A DNA stretch of 64,000 nt from Chloranthus sessilifolius (lineage: Eukaryota > Streptophyta > Magnoliopsida > Chloranthales > Chloranthaceae), in NCBI GenBank assembly GCA_021018995.1, contig CM037590.1:68357597-68421596 (forward strand). Direction: 5' to 3'. Positions 46,494 through 59,162 of this stretch are shown here, one piece after another. Under the pieces are notes generated by a model. That model had not been told where the DNA came from and searched no databases. It worked only from the letters and a program-made list of their open reading frames with translations. Within the stretch, counting starts at the first letter, position 1. Each line of letters opens with the position of its first letter. Made by a program: the position numbers and the translations under genes.

Positions 46494-46497
<4 letters not shown>
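45573..46497 (+). pseudogene. Protease fragment fused to integrase C-terminal half (internal deletion)
   Basis: Protease motif IIDSGSTHSFITPGF (about 45567-45615) is followed after about 110 bases, at about 45725, by integrase VIVDRLTKSAHF and SIVSDRDSKLTSKHW. It ends with the GPFEVI and DVFHVSMLR segments at 46497. Everything between protease and the integrase core is missing. A TAG at about 46005 and a frame change follow the HQQTTGRP region. Confidence 0.82.

Positions 46498-46543
<46 letters not shown>
46497..46543. repeat. (TA)n microsatellite: empty Micron site
   Basis: An unbroken TA tract lies between GTTGAGGTG and ACCCCTCACACAT. The mirrored position in the other arm contains the Micron-like core at 39912-40292. 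Confidence 0.9.
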
Positions 46544-46544
<1 letters not shown>

Positions 46545-46794
46545 CCCCTCACACATAGTGGAAATCGAACCTATTGATATTAAAGAAGATCTCACCACCA
46601 TAGAAGATTCTCGATCGAAAACTACAAGTTTTCAAGAATAAAACAATAACATTGATGTTGGTTCAATGGCAACATCACATGCCAAAAGAGGCAACCTAGG
46701 CGAATGAAGACGATGTCAAAGCAAAACATCTCGAGTTCTTCAAAAAACTGGTACGTAATTTTCGGGGTCGAAAAAAAAAATTAGAAGGGTAGAA

Positions 46795-47090
46795 TGTTAT
46801 GACTTGAGTTCCTTTTTACCCTTTTTATGGTGATAGATAGGTGGAGTACCAAGTTCGATGCATGTGCACACACCTTATCATAGCCCACACAATTAAAATA
46901 AAGAAATTTTTGAAATAAGATCCAGTTTGCACTAAAGATGATAACCGAATCCCAAGATACCATTGCCTTAAGCAACTAGGACAATTAAATCCTATCATTC
47001 ATGGGATTAATTTGTAATCAATTAGAGTCCCTATGGACTCTTACGTTATTAGCAAGTCAACTTCCCCAACCGGACTCTCTTTCTACCTAC

Positions 47091-47141
<51 letters not shown>

Positions 47142-47328
47142 CGCATCAACAAGGAGAGAGAGGATGCGAGAGAAAGAGACGAATTCAAGATGAGACCATT
47201 GCCTTAAGCAACTAGGACAATTAAATCCTATCAGTCATGGGATTGATTTGTAATCAATTAGAGTCCTTATGGACTCTTACCTTATTAGCAAGTCAACTTC
47301 CCCAACCGGACTCTCTTTCTACCTACCT

Positions 47329-47400
<72 letters not shown>

Positions 47401-49990
47401 TATGAATCTTGAGAGAAATAAAATTCTCTATCTCTCTCCCTCTCTCATCCCCTTCTTGAATTCATCTCTTTCTCTCGCATCTCTCTCTCCTCCCTGTTAA
47501 TGCGTCAGAACAGCCACTAGGCTCTCTTTCAATAGCCACCCAATACCACCTTAGCCTCCCCCATCGGAGTCGCACCCCGAACACCACCACCACTGCGACT
47601 CCAACTACAAACACCAAGTTTCAACAACCAACTTTTTGAGACAATGCAGAAGCAATTTGATCCGGTCATAGAAACAGCCGTAAAAACCACCGTTCGCACT
47701 TCAGGAGGTGGGTGCCCCTCAATCCATCATAGATTATTCAGTTTACTTAAAGAGGAAACCCTAAAACAACCCAAATTATAATTGAGAAAGAAGGAAATCT
47801 CGAATTGCTGCCAAACTCAAGCTGTTCCTAAATTACTAATCTCGATAGGTCAAGATTCAATCTCGACCAATCGAGATTTAACTTACCTGGGAATCTCGAC
47901 AGGTCAAGTTACAAACTCAACTAGTCGAGTTACGTTCTCTTCTTCCTTCTGAAATCTCAACAGGTCGAGATGAGACTTCGACTAGTCAAGATTGACGATG
48001 ACTCTGTTTCTTCTTAAATTTCGACGGGACGAGATGGGATTTCGACCCGTCGAGCTTTGTTTTCTTTTTCTTCTAGAATCTCGGCAGGTCGAGATGAGAC
48101 TTCGACCATTCGAGATTGATTGTGCTTCTGCGATCCTCTAGAATCTCTTTGACCAGTCGAGATTAATAGCTCTTAAATTGTTAAATTTTTTCACCCCATT
48201 GATCGTTCGAGTAAACTAAGAATTTAACCTGAATTTTTTTTTCAGTACTGTGAACACTTAGGTATTGTTTACTCGGCCACCAGACTCGTCAATGAGCAAA
48301 ATTGAATTAATTTCATTTCTTTAGGTTCAAAAATGTGACAAAACTATAGGTAGAAATTTTGTTGATGTATCTTTTCACTTAGACATACGAATTAGGCCAA
48401 TCAAGAATCTATCTAAAAGTTTTTGGGCTTCTAGGACACATTGGTATTGTCCGTCACCTCCATTGAGACTCCCATAATTTAGTCTCAATTTAGGATATAC
48501 GTGTCATTTTAGGGCTCAAATCAAATTCCGATCGCATTACCGATCAATCCATAACCTATATACATTTGACCACATCAAAGAAAGGGTGTTAGAGTTGGAG
48601 CTCAATCAAAAAGTAAAAATACTTACTCGTCTTTCATTTTGAATATCTTCAGCATCTAAGTTAATAGAACGAATGATAAAGTAAGTCCAATAACAAGTAC
48701 CATTGTTTCATTATTTATACTTCTAGTGTTGTAATTACATTTTCCAATATGTCAATTTTCATATGATGATATACTTTTGTTTCACATTTTCTCCACATAT
48801 TTATAATTCAGATTTTATACGTCATGCTTAAGGTAGAATTACTATACCTCCTATTGACTGTTAATTTATATATATTGTACTCTTTTATGTTCATCATCGT
48901 TCGTGAATTTCAATTATCAAGATATGTTATTGGGTTGTGTAAGATACATATTTCATTAAATATTTCCATCAGCACACATCATATCCATCATCATAGAAGT
49001 ACGTTAGGGCAGGTATAGGATAGGGTAAAAATAATTAAGACCTAACAAACGACTTTTAAGTCTATCATAGTGGGGTCCATTTCACTGTCACGTGAAACTT
49101 GAAATGTAGGCATCCATGTACAGATACAATACCTCTTATGAGAGTATAGGCTGCCACACGAAGTACATCCAAATTACTACGGAAATCGTCACTTGGAAAG
49201 CGTGATTTAGTGAAGTTTATCGCACTGTGGCTCCTCCAAAATAAGTTATAAGTATATGATAGGAAATGATATATAAGATAAGGTAAGATACGAATATTGA
49301 TAAATTACACTGTGAAGGCTAGCAAAATACGAAATAAATTTCTACATATGCCATGTCTTGCGTGCCACCACAAGATCCAATGTCTGCAGCAAAGACGAGT
49401 CTTAAGGACATTACGATACGACAGTGTCTCGAACGTAAGGGACACTGATTTAAATGCAAGCAACATCATCAGGCTGGATGGTGGTATATGATATGATACA
49501 GAGATTAGGTGATTTTCTACACGTAAACCTCGAGTTGTATGCTCGAGCAGCGACCCTGATATAGGCCGTTTACGTAAGTTAATTGAGATGTGAAGTACGT
49601 TGTGTAGGCGTATGAAGTTATGATAAGATTTAAGATATGTCACGTACGTTATGTTGACGAGACAGATAAGAAAGGAAATAAGAAATTGATGCATCATATA
49701 CATTTCATTCTACGATGTCTTTCAGTTTCTGAGATGGTATGTTATGAGATCATAGATATTATTTTAATCATATATAGTTGGTCGGTTTTATTCACATGGA
49801 TCACTTCCTCTCATACAGTTGCATACACGATCACCTGGGTAAGTTATGGTGGATCGATTGTGCAACCTACTAAGTTTACACGACTGAGTAAACTCACCCC
49901 ACGAAATCTAACAGCTGCAGATGAGAATACTGATTATTCTACCATTGAGGGCGTGGATGCATCTGTATCTAATGCGGCTTATGAGTATGA
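46795..49990 (+). repeat. 3' LTR of plus-strand arm (truncated)
   Basis: Begins TGTTATGACTTGAGTTCC after a purine-rich AGAAGGGTAGAA. It mirrors 39608-35940. A 226-bp tandem duplication (46975 and 47201) includes separate TA tracts (47095-47139 and 47332-47396). Confidence 0.78.
47838..48165. repeat. Minisatellite of GTCGAGAT palindromes, right arm
   Basis: Inverted counterpart of 38405-38830, with fewer and more diverged units of TCTCGACAGGTCGAGAT type. Confidence 0.75.
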
Positions 49991-50272
49991 GGACGTTAGC
50001 CCATACTCCCATAGAGGTGTTGAATCCGTACATGGATACCTGCATTCCAAATTCCATGTAACCGTGAAAGGGACCCTGCAATGACAAAAGCTTAAAAGTC
50101 GTTTGTCAGGTCTTATTCTTTTTATCCTACCTTATATATGCCCTAATGTACTTCTATGATGATAGATATGATGCGTACTGATGAAAATACTTAATGAAAT
50201 ATGTATCTTACACAACCCAACATATCTTGATAATTGAAATTCACGAACAATGATGAACAGAAAGGAGTACAA

Positions 50273-50720
50273 TCTCTGGCGGAGCTACGTTATCTGATGG
50301 GGGGTCCCGGGACCCCCCATCCTTTAAAAAAAATCTTAAACTCCCTTTAAGTTGAGTTTTTAATGGCAACCAGTCTTCATGAGGGATCCCCCAAGCCCAT
50401 CTATATATATTAAGTGACCAAAATTCTTCAAGTTTTTTTTGCTAAAAATAAAGGAAAATACTACTTTTTCTCTCTTGATTGATTCTCCCAACTTCTCTCT
50501 TATCTTTGTTTAGTCACGGGATTTTTATTTACAACCATAGCATAAAATAATAATCATTCAAGTTACTTTATTTACAACCATAGCATAAAAAAAATAATCT
50601 CAGATTGCAAATAATGTTACCCATTATTAAATTTTTCCTACCCCTCTTTGTTCGAACCCACAATATCTCCTTCCTAAGAATAAGGGCTGGTGTTACTACC
50701 ACACAACTTTATGTTATAGT
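50273..50720. other. Unassigned sequence between retroelement and MITE
   Basis: AT-rich, with GGGGTCCCGGGACCCCCC (near 50300) a short GC-rich palindrome and a repeated TTTACAACCATAGCATAAAA (50528 and 50570). No gene is seen. Confidence 0.4.
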
Positions 50721-51410
50721 CACCTCTCTTAAGACAAAGGAAAAAAACAGTTGACTCCTTTGAATCTAATGATAGAGATTGATTTTCGTCCTAAGCTTTC
50801 ATATAATAGATCTTGATATCATGGGCACATTATCAAACAGTAAGATATTGAGTATGTGCAGCACACATTCTAAAAAGTGAATATGAACCATGGATTAAAA
50901 TACCAGAAAACCGATACGTATCGTCCAAACCTCCAAGACGATATGTATCGGGAATCGTCTGATACATTCAATGTATCGGTTTGATACATATTATTTTTTT
51001 TCAAAAAAAAATCCCCAAAATACTCAAAAAATCAGAAAAATTATATTTAATGACTTTCTATTTATTTCAACTTGTATTAAATTTATTTAAGGCTTATTTG
51101 ATGCATATTTTAGAATTTTATCAACGCATAACCTAAATTACATTGTACATGACTCATGATCAAAATTAGAAGGTACATTGTACATGAAAAACTTACTTTA
51201 AAGCTACATTGAATTTCGTGGTGGTTATTGGTCCTCGTGATCATCATCGGTGCACGAGTTTTCCCTATAGTGTTGGCCATATTGATACCTATGATCACAT
51301 GTGCCCACTTGAAACTGAAACATTAGCGACAAATTTGGCTCAATGTAATAGGTAAAGGTAGGTCCTCCAAAAAAACGACCAACGAAATTATATGGCCTGG
51401 GGTAGGTTTG

Positions 51411-54320
51411 TTAAGGCTGGTGTGGGTTACTAGTCGTTGAATCTTCAGTGTTTTGCAAACTAAATCTCCCGAAGCTAGAAGTCATATAACCCAAATCATC
51501 TTGTGGACCTTGTGGTGGTGGTGGTGTTAGGTAAGAAGCTGACGCTGCTCTTCCTTCAACCCCTCCACCTTTAAATGTAGGAGTGTCAAACATTGTTACC
51601 GGTTCATCATCCCACGACAATATCTCCATAAGAATAGGAGGGACTAAAATCATCCCCTCCACCACTAGTGCCAACGTGGGTTTCATCACCTCCACCATCA
51701 ACCCCAGGACCCCCATCATCATCATTATCATAGTCATCATCCCCCTTATCACTACCGGGCTGCGTTTCGTCATTAAATCCAACCACGGAATGGCGATTGA
51801 ATCTTCTTTTCCGCCTAGGTGGTTGGGAAGCCTCCACCTCCACTATTCTTTCAGTATTGTCTAGCCATGCAGTGCTCTCACTATCCAACACTGGCTCTTC
51901 TCTCTCTTCGATCCACTGATTCAAAGGGTCATGCTCTGTGAATATATAATTCAACTCAATGGGATTAAAATATTCACTATCTGTAAGGTAGAATATGAAA
52001 GATGAATTATTATGTCTCGTCAATTACATCAAATAAAAATTATATGAACTAAGACTTCGTATAATTACTTACCACGGTTGGTCCTCTGCATTTTCCTGAC
52101 CCTTAATCGCATGTTGTAGTGGCAGTACACTAATTTCTCCAATTGTTCCATAGTTAGTCTATTCCTTGTCTACGTGTGAATGAGAGAGAAGGTACTCCAA
52201 TTCCGCTCACAGTTGGACGAGAAACAAGTTTACGATAAAACGTGCATTGCAATCCGCCTCAGTATCGAACCATCATGTCCATAGTGCATCCACCAATCAA
52301 CGGGTTTATCGTGCTGGATTTGAGATTGCGCTAACCTCGTCCCAAATGTCCCATATTTCTTGCGGAACATGTCAATCTACAAAGATGGAATACAATAACC
52401 CACATATCAATAAACAGATCATATGACATTTGACTTATTAGTTATAAGGTATGATTACTAACGTCTCTTATGGCTTAACCTTGGTCCGCCAACTCAGGAA
52501 GCATTCGTTGGATCATATTGAGCAAACCACTGAACACTTCATCGACCTCACTTAACTCAATGCCTCACGTATGCTGGAAGGCCGGATTCAAGTAGTGTGC
52601 TATACATAAAATATGAGCAATCTCATCATTATATGGAAACAATGAATAATATGAAAAATAATAAATAAATAGAAATCACTACATAAGCAGTTTAACATTT
52701 ATACCTACGGCATGCAAGTACTAGTGGAATTGTACATCCCACCTCTTATCGATAATCGCCCAATAACGTTTATATTTTGTAGGGCATTTGATTTTAAAAG
52801 CCAATTTTGCCTTGTCCATTGACTCATAAACATAACCCATCGTTAGTTTCTCATCACCATCTACCAACCTCAACACTTGCACCAACGGGGTAGTGACGGC
52901 GATCAAGTGGTCAACATCTGCCCAAAACTGGGGGTTGTAAATCAGGTCAGCAACTTCATTGCAAGCAGGTCTCTTTGATTGTGGGAGTTCTAATTCATAT
53001 TTTCTCCATGCTACGGACGACACCATGCTTTTCAGCTAATGCCTATATCTAGCCAAGCTCTGTTGGGTTAGAAATTGTGTCGCCAACCGTGCAATCGCAG
53101 GCCAGAGCAGCTCGTTATTAGTGAACTCATTAAATTCACCAACTTGTCACTGTTGTACAGGTAAGAAGCAATCACTTTCCCCTTCTGATTGATAGCTTGT
53201 GCCTTGCTTCTCTTTCCCAAATCCTCAAGAATGAGGTCCACGCAATGAGCGGCAAACGGAGTTCAGTACAAGTGAGGTCTTTTCATAATTAACTGTCTTC
53301 CTGCGATTTTCTAATTAGCGGCATTGTATGTTACCACCTGCACAACTCGCTTCTTTACAACATCTTCAACTACCTTATCCATTAGTTGAAAGAGGTAATT
53401 AGCCATCTTCGTGTATTTAGAAATATCAACTGATTTCAGGAATACTATCCTGGTATCGTTGTAGACTAAGAAGTTTATCAAACTCTTACTTGTGGAACCT
53501 GTCCATCTATCGCACATAATTGTGCAACCTCTCTCATCCCATACTTCCTCAATGCTCTTCACATAAGCTCTTATCTCCTCATTCTCATCATTTAGTAAGG
53601 GCCCAAATACCTCGTATGAAGAAGGTTTTTGAACTCCTAAACCAGTTTCTGCACTTGCATCAATCATATTTTTGAAGTACGACGACTCCACAACCTGACT
53701 CGGAATGTGGTTTTATATCACGGACTTTACAATGGATTTTTCAAGCCTCTTCCCCCATTTTTTCAGTGAGGTTGCACTCAATTTAGTTTGTTTGGATCTT
53801 TTTGTCCTATACATGAACGGATCCATAGGACCTATAATACGGCCTATAATAGACGGTTTTGTCTCCCTCACAGATACCGACCGACGCAACCCGACAGTCT
53901 CCTGAATGTCCTCGTCATCATCAACATGTGGCCTATGACTATATCTACCACCACCAGCAGGCATGGATGGGCCCCTTAAGCTGGACCGAAACTGATAATC
54001 GGCTTCTTCCTGATCTCGTCGCTGTCGCTCTTCTCTAGCACTCTCCCTCACGACTCTTGGTGTCCCCACATCCCCATCATCCTCAAGTTCCAATGCAGGA
54101 AACTCTGGATCTCACCTCCTTATTCTCTCATACATTTCTCTATCTCGGTCGGCTTCTGCTGTTTTCTTTCCCTTAGCTGCCTGCATGTCGACTCTGATAG
54201 CTTCTTTCACCTCTCTGGGTACATTGGGACATCCTTTTATCTCTCCCTTAACGTGAGTCAAATGCTCATTTAACCGTGTTATACCTCTTCCCAACAATTT
54301 CTTCCCACAAAGTTTGCATT
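51411..54320 (-). pseudogene. hAT transposase (BED / DUF659 / dimerization), family B copy 1
   Basis: Minus-strand order: BED-type zinc finger (from 54318, CKLCGKKLLGRGITRLNEHL), an arginine- and glutamate-rich linker, a DUF659-type catalytic region (53691-53311, TIMCDRWTGS where CDGWT is usual), a second catalytic segment (about 53290-53200), the WADVDHLIAVTTPLVQVLRL and YWAIIDKRWD helical region (53026-52721), the C-terminal dimerization region (about 52380-52180, RNWSTFSL on the complement) and an acidic Asp/Gly-rich tail (52023-51411). Stops occur just before the zinc finger and between segments, and there is a frame change near 51610. The transposase cuts and pastes elements with matching ends. 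This copy cannot encode a full one. Confidence 0.9.
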
Positions 54321-54439
54321 TAATTCAGAGTCTATCACCATCTATTGTTGTATCGTATTGTCAGGCTTGATCTTGTCCACATACCATATTTATTTATTTC
54401 ACCAGCATGAATGAGCAAACGATTGTATTAATATTAGAT

Positions 54440-54716
54440 GTGGCACATCATTGCATGTTGACTTTTATTATTCTAATTTTTAAAATATTAAATTATATTT
54501 GAAAATTTATTTGATATTATTCTAATTTTTAAAATTTTAGATTACATTTTACCATATTTATTTGATATTATTCTGATTTTTTAAATATTAGATTACATTT
54601 TACCATATTTATTTCATATTTTGCTAATTATTCTAATTTTTAAAATATTATATTACATTTGAAAATCATATTTATTTGATATTATTCTAATTTTTAAAAT
54701 ATTAGATTACACATGT
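54440..54716. repeat. AT-rich tandem repeats of hAT family B
   Basis: About five units of roughly 55-65 bp built on ATTCTAATTTTTAAAATATT and GATTACATTT. The mirrored array in copy 2 is at about 59163-59580. Confidence 0.85.
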
Positions 54717-56860
54717 GGCATGTGTAAATGATGTGTCACATGCATCATAGGGTATGTGTGACATGTGTCACATGTGTCATGGGGTATGTGTCAATACCCC
54801 ATGCCACATGTGACACATGTGACACGTGTAATTGATGTGTCATGGGATATATGTCACATACCCCATGCCACATGCGACACGTGTAATTGATGGGTCATGG
54901 GGCATGTGTGACGTGTGACACATGTGAGTATTTGACACATCAATTACATGTGTCATGGGCTAGGTTTCACCGATACGAAAAGGGTGTCATACCCATATCT
55001 GATACGTATCGGATACGGGTACGGGTGGGATACGCCTGCATCCGTATCCCACGAGTTTCCGAAAAAAAAAAAAAAAAATCAGGTACGGTCAGGATACGGA
55101 CTATGGCATATTATTATTTTATTTTTTTTAATTATTTTACTCCCTATTTTTTTAGGAGGTTGCCATTTTAGGGGCCGAAATCGATATTAGGTTTGGGTTG
55201 CAAAAGGGAGGGGGAAAAAAATAGAAGGAGTGGAGGGCATACCTGCTCCGCAGTAGTGGGGCTTCTTCTCAAATTACGTACATTTTTTTTCCTTTCTTCT
55301 TCCCTCCTTGCGATTTTTTTTTTTTTGGCTGCGACCTGTGATTCTACGAAGGGTTTTGTTTTTGTTTGTTGTGCAACCGTAGGCAAAGCGGTAAAACGCT
55401 TTAGATATTTAAGTCCGACTCGCATGACCATCACATACACCTAAAAATTTTGTTTAAATGATCTCTCACCATTGAAATGTCACTTTTAAGTGTTTTGTTT
55501 TTATTTGTTGTGCAGCCGTAAGCAAAGCGGCAAAAAGCCTTAAATATTTAAAGGGCCCGACTCGCATGACCATCACATACACCTAAAAAATTTGTTTAAA
55601 CGATCTCTCACCATTGAAATGACACTTTTTATCTCACACCATTGAAGTATAATTTATCATTGTACCATGTGGTACACATCTATGATCAATCTAAAGTGCC
55701 CAAGTGGCAATCCCTCTTTGGAACATGTCGCATCCAAAAGATCATGTTTATAAGTGGATGTAAACCATCCGATCAGTGAACTTCAATATCAGCCATCAAA
55801 ATTAAGAACCGTTGACATTAAGTGCACAGATCGGATGGTTTGAATCTCCCAAAAAGCGTGATATTTTTCCCGCTAGGCCTTCACTTGATGATATATCACT
55901 TTGACGGTATGAATTTCCAAGATCATAAGTCAATAAATGTTGTAAGATTATTTAAACATCATTTGGTGCTTAATTAAATGGTGGTCAGGATAGTTGGTCC
56001 CATAAAACTTTGGTACTTTGGCTGAGATTAAAAGGAGGTGTGGAATAGGGTTTTAGAGGGTGAGAGAGAGTACTCGCGTGACCAGATTTTTAAAGGGTCC
56101 AACTCACCTGTGATTGGTCCGACTTGATGTGCGATTTGCCAAACTCACGTGACCAGATTTTTGAAGGGCCCGACTCACATGATCTGATATGTGGATTTTA
56201 ATATCAACCATTTTTTTCACTATTAATGGTTGATATTAAAGATCATCCATCGGATGGTTCACATCCAGTTATATGCATATTTGATATTTCTTTTGGGATG
56301 AATCTGTCTCTTGAATTATTATTTTTTGTGTTGTTTTATGTTTAATTGCTTATTAACTATTTTTTACATTTAAAAATAACCTAAAATATATATAAATTAA
56401 TTTTTTAATATAAGCCTCTGTCGTACCCGTACCCTGATTTTTTGAAAATTGCCGTATCGCCATACTTGTATCATATTGTACCCGTATGTCGTACCCGCAC
56501 CCGTGCTTCCTAGGTCATGGGGTATGTGACACGTGTAATTGATGTGTCATGGGATATGTATGACATGTGTGACACATGTGAGTATGTGACACATCAATTA
56601 CATGTATGTGTGACATGTGTGACACATGTGAGTATTTGACACATCAATTACATGTGTCCTGGGGTATGTGACACGTGTAATTGATGTGTCATACATGTAA
56701 TTGATGTGTCATGGGGTATGTGTGACATATGTGACACATGTGAGTATGTGACACATCAATTACATGTGTCATGGGGTATGTGACACATGCGTAATTTATG
56801 TCATACATGTAATTGATGTGTCGCATACCCCATGACACATGTCACAGATGTATTACTAAC
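54717..56860. repeat. ACACGTGT/CATGGGGTAT minisatellite of hAT family B, split by a hAT insertion
   Basis: Units of about 30-36 bp are made of GTGACACGTGTAATTGATGTG and TCATGGGGTATGTG blocks in both orientations. They occupy 54717-54959 and 56514-56860, interrupted by the hAT element 54960-56513. It lies between the leader region and the coding region, so it is probably intronic in the transposase gene. Confidence 0.85.
54960..56513. mobile_element. Non-autonomous hAT element nested in the minisatellite, family C
   Basis: The ends are CTAGGTTTCACCG and, reverse-complemented, CTAGGAAGCACGG, with an 8-bp duplication GTCATGGG (54952-54959, 56514-56521). The target word is part of the surrounding repeat, which weakens the duplication as proof. 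Inside are a 139-bp tandem duplication (55353 and 55492), subterminal GATACGTATCGGATACGGG / CCGTACCC words and a hairpin at about 56206-56240. There is no coding frame I trust. Confidence 0.75.
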
Positions 56861-58784
56861 ATATATTATTTATTAAGTATTTATAAATAATTTTATAAAA
56901 AAAAAAAATTTAAGTTTTTATTTAATAAATAAATTAAGTTTTTAAATTTATTTTAATAAATAATTATCATTAATTAAAAAAAACCAAAAATTTACCCACA
57001 TATTTGCTAAAAAAAGCTTCAAAATTGACTCATATAAAGCCCAATATTTGACCCATTATAGGCTCAAATTAGGGTGGTTTAACACAAAACCCCCTAATTT
57101 GGGGTTAAAAATTCAAAATCGACCATATTTAAGGGTAGATCTTAAATAAATAAACCCTCAAAATATAGATCTACCACATTTATGGGTAGATCTAGTGAAA
57201 ATAGCTTCAAAAATGGAAGCAAAAAAATAAAAAAACAAAGTATATGATGGAACACGATACCTATATGATGAGTTCCAACGAAAATGCGACGATCCCTAGT
57301 ATATTTTGGTGATCGATAGCCGAAGTTTGGTTTCTCGGTGGTTAAGGTAGGAGGTAAAGCTGAGAAAGAAGATGAAATTGGGAAAAAATGGCCCAAAAAA
57401 ACTACTAAAATTGGTTCAAACCTGTGCTTGTATAGTGGCTGGACCCACAGTCCAAAATTTTGAAATTATCGGACGATAATTTCAAATTATCGGATGATAC
57501 GGGCGATAATTTGCCCGTATCGTCCGATAATTTGAGGGTTTTGGCCCAAATTAAGATTTCATGATATTATCGGACGATAATATCAATTTATCGTCCGATA
57601 CGGGCGATAATTTGCCCATATTGAACGATAAATACATTGTTTAGGGGGGATACGATAAAAAGCCATTTCATCGTATCGCCCATGTCCAAAACCGATACGT
57701 ATCAGACGATATTTTGATCGATGATATGAACCATGTTTGATGGTTCATTGCATGAGGAATAAACATCTAACCGTTTGATGGTAGACACGTGATCTCAAGA
57801 TCTATTGTAGGGAAGATTAGGGCGGAAAACAATCTCCGTCATCAGATTCAAAATAATCAACAAAATTTTCCTTTGCTTAAGTGAGGTGGTTGTAAAATAA
57901 AGTGTAGGGCATGGATCAAAATATCGTTCGATATCGATACATATCGCCCGATACGTATCGGTTTTGGATATGGGCAATGCAATAAAATGGTTTTTTATCG
58001 TATCCCCCATAAAACAAGGTATCTATCGTTCGATACGGACAAATTATCGCTCGTATCGTCCGTATCGGATGATAAATTGATATTATCGTCCGATAATATC
58101 ATGAAATCTTAATTTGGGTCAAAACCCTCAAATTATCGGACAATACGGGCATATTATTGCCCGTATTGTCCGATAATTTCAAATTTTTGGACTATGGGCC
58201 CAGCCACTTTGCAAGCACGGGTTTGAACCAATTTTAGTCATTTTTTTGCCCTTTTTCTCTACTTCATCTGCTTTCTCAGCTTTACCTCCTACCTTAATCA
58301 CCGGGAGATCAAACTTCAGCTACCGATCACCAAAAAAAGCTCAGGATCGTCACATTTTCGCCAGAAATCATCGCATAGGTATCATGTTCCATCATATACC
58401 TTTTTTTTTATTTTTTTGCTTGCATTTTAAATCTACCCATAAATGTGGTAGATCTAGTGAAAACTAGATCTACATTTTGGGGGTTTAATTTATTTAAGAT
58501 ATACCCTTAAATATGGTAGATCTTGAATTTTTAAACCCAAATTAAGGGTTTTGTGTTAAACCATCCTAATTTGAGCCTATAATAGGTCAAATATTGGGGT
58601 TTATGTGAGTCAATTTTGGAGGGGTTTTTTAGCAAATATGTGGATAAATTTTGGGGGTAAGTAATGATAATAAATTATTTATAAAAATAAATTTAAAAAC
58701 TTAACTTATTTCTTAAATAAAAACTTAATTTATTTATTTTATAAAATTATTTATAAATACTTAATAAATAATATATGTTAGTAA

Positions 58785-59160
58785 TACATCTGTGACATGT
58801 GTCACATGTGTCATGGGGTATGTGACACATGTGACACATCAATTACATGTATGACGCATCAATTACACGTGTCACATACCCCATGGCACATGCAATTGAT
58901 GAGTCACATACTCACATGTCACACATACCTCATGACACATCAATTACACATGTGTTAGATGTGTCATGTGTGTCGCATGTGTCATGGGGTATGTGACACA
59001 TCAATTACACGTGTCACATACCCCATAACACGTGTAATTGATGTGTCACACGTGTCACACATACCTCATGACACATGTGACACATGTCACACATACCTCA
59101 TGATGCATGCAACACAACAATCACAAATGTGACACATCAATTACACATGTGTCACATGTG
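58785..59160. repeat. ACACGTGT/CATGGGGTAT minisatellite in hAT family B copy 2
   Basis: Same unit as in copy 1 (TCAATTACACGTGTCACATA, CCCCATGACACATG), without the nested element. Confidence 0.85.
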
Positions 59161-59162
59161 TA

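Larger units (their letters stand above)
44082..50272 (+). mobile_element. Ty3/gypsy element, plus-strand arm of the head-to-head pair
   Basis: Primer site TGGTATCAAAGC at 44082-44093, gag, a protease fragment, then a direct jump to integrase and a long 3' LTR from 46795. Reverse transcriptase, RNase H and the start of integrase are deleted, the parts the other arm retains. The LTR runs to about 49990. After it, a piece homologous in direct orientation to 37385-37660 is attached, so the distal end is rearranged. Confidence 0.8.
50889..57723 (-). mobile_element. Full-length hAT transposon, family B copy 1
   Basis: A 6.8-kb element with ends CATGGATTAAAATACC and, reverse-complemented, CATCGATCAAAATATC, and a perfect 8-bp duplication ATATGAAC (50881-50888 and 57724-57731). 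It carries a decayed transposase gene on the minus strand (51411-54320). On the 5' side of that gene are AT-rich repeats, a minisatellite and, nested in the minisatellite, a second hAT element (54960-56513). Subterminal regions contain multiple CGATACGTATCG-like sites. Confidence 0.93.
50721..57888. mobile_element. Mutator-like foldback MITE, copy 3, split by a hAT element
   Basis: The arms 50721-50888 and 57732-57888 are inverted copies of each other (for example CACCTCTCTTAAG and, reverse-complemented, CACCTCACTTAAG; TAATAGATCTTGATATCATG and its mirror). The interior sequence belongs to the same family as 22395-22800. The large hAT element 50889-57723 was inserted near the hairpin centre. 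Outer borders are approximate and no clear 9-bp duplication was found. Confidence 0.6.

Noticed and set aside
55168..55444. Overlapping open frames in the nested hAT element
   Set aside because: They span a purine/pyrimidine-rich stretch open on both strands and have no domain.
54717..59160. CRISPR-like array of short repeats
   Set aside because: The repeats are contiguous minisatellite units in both orientations without regular unique spacers, in a plant hAT element.
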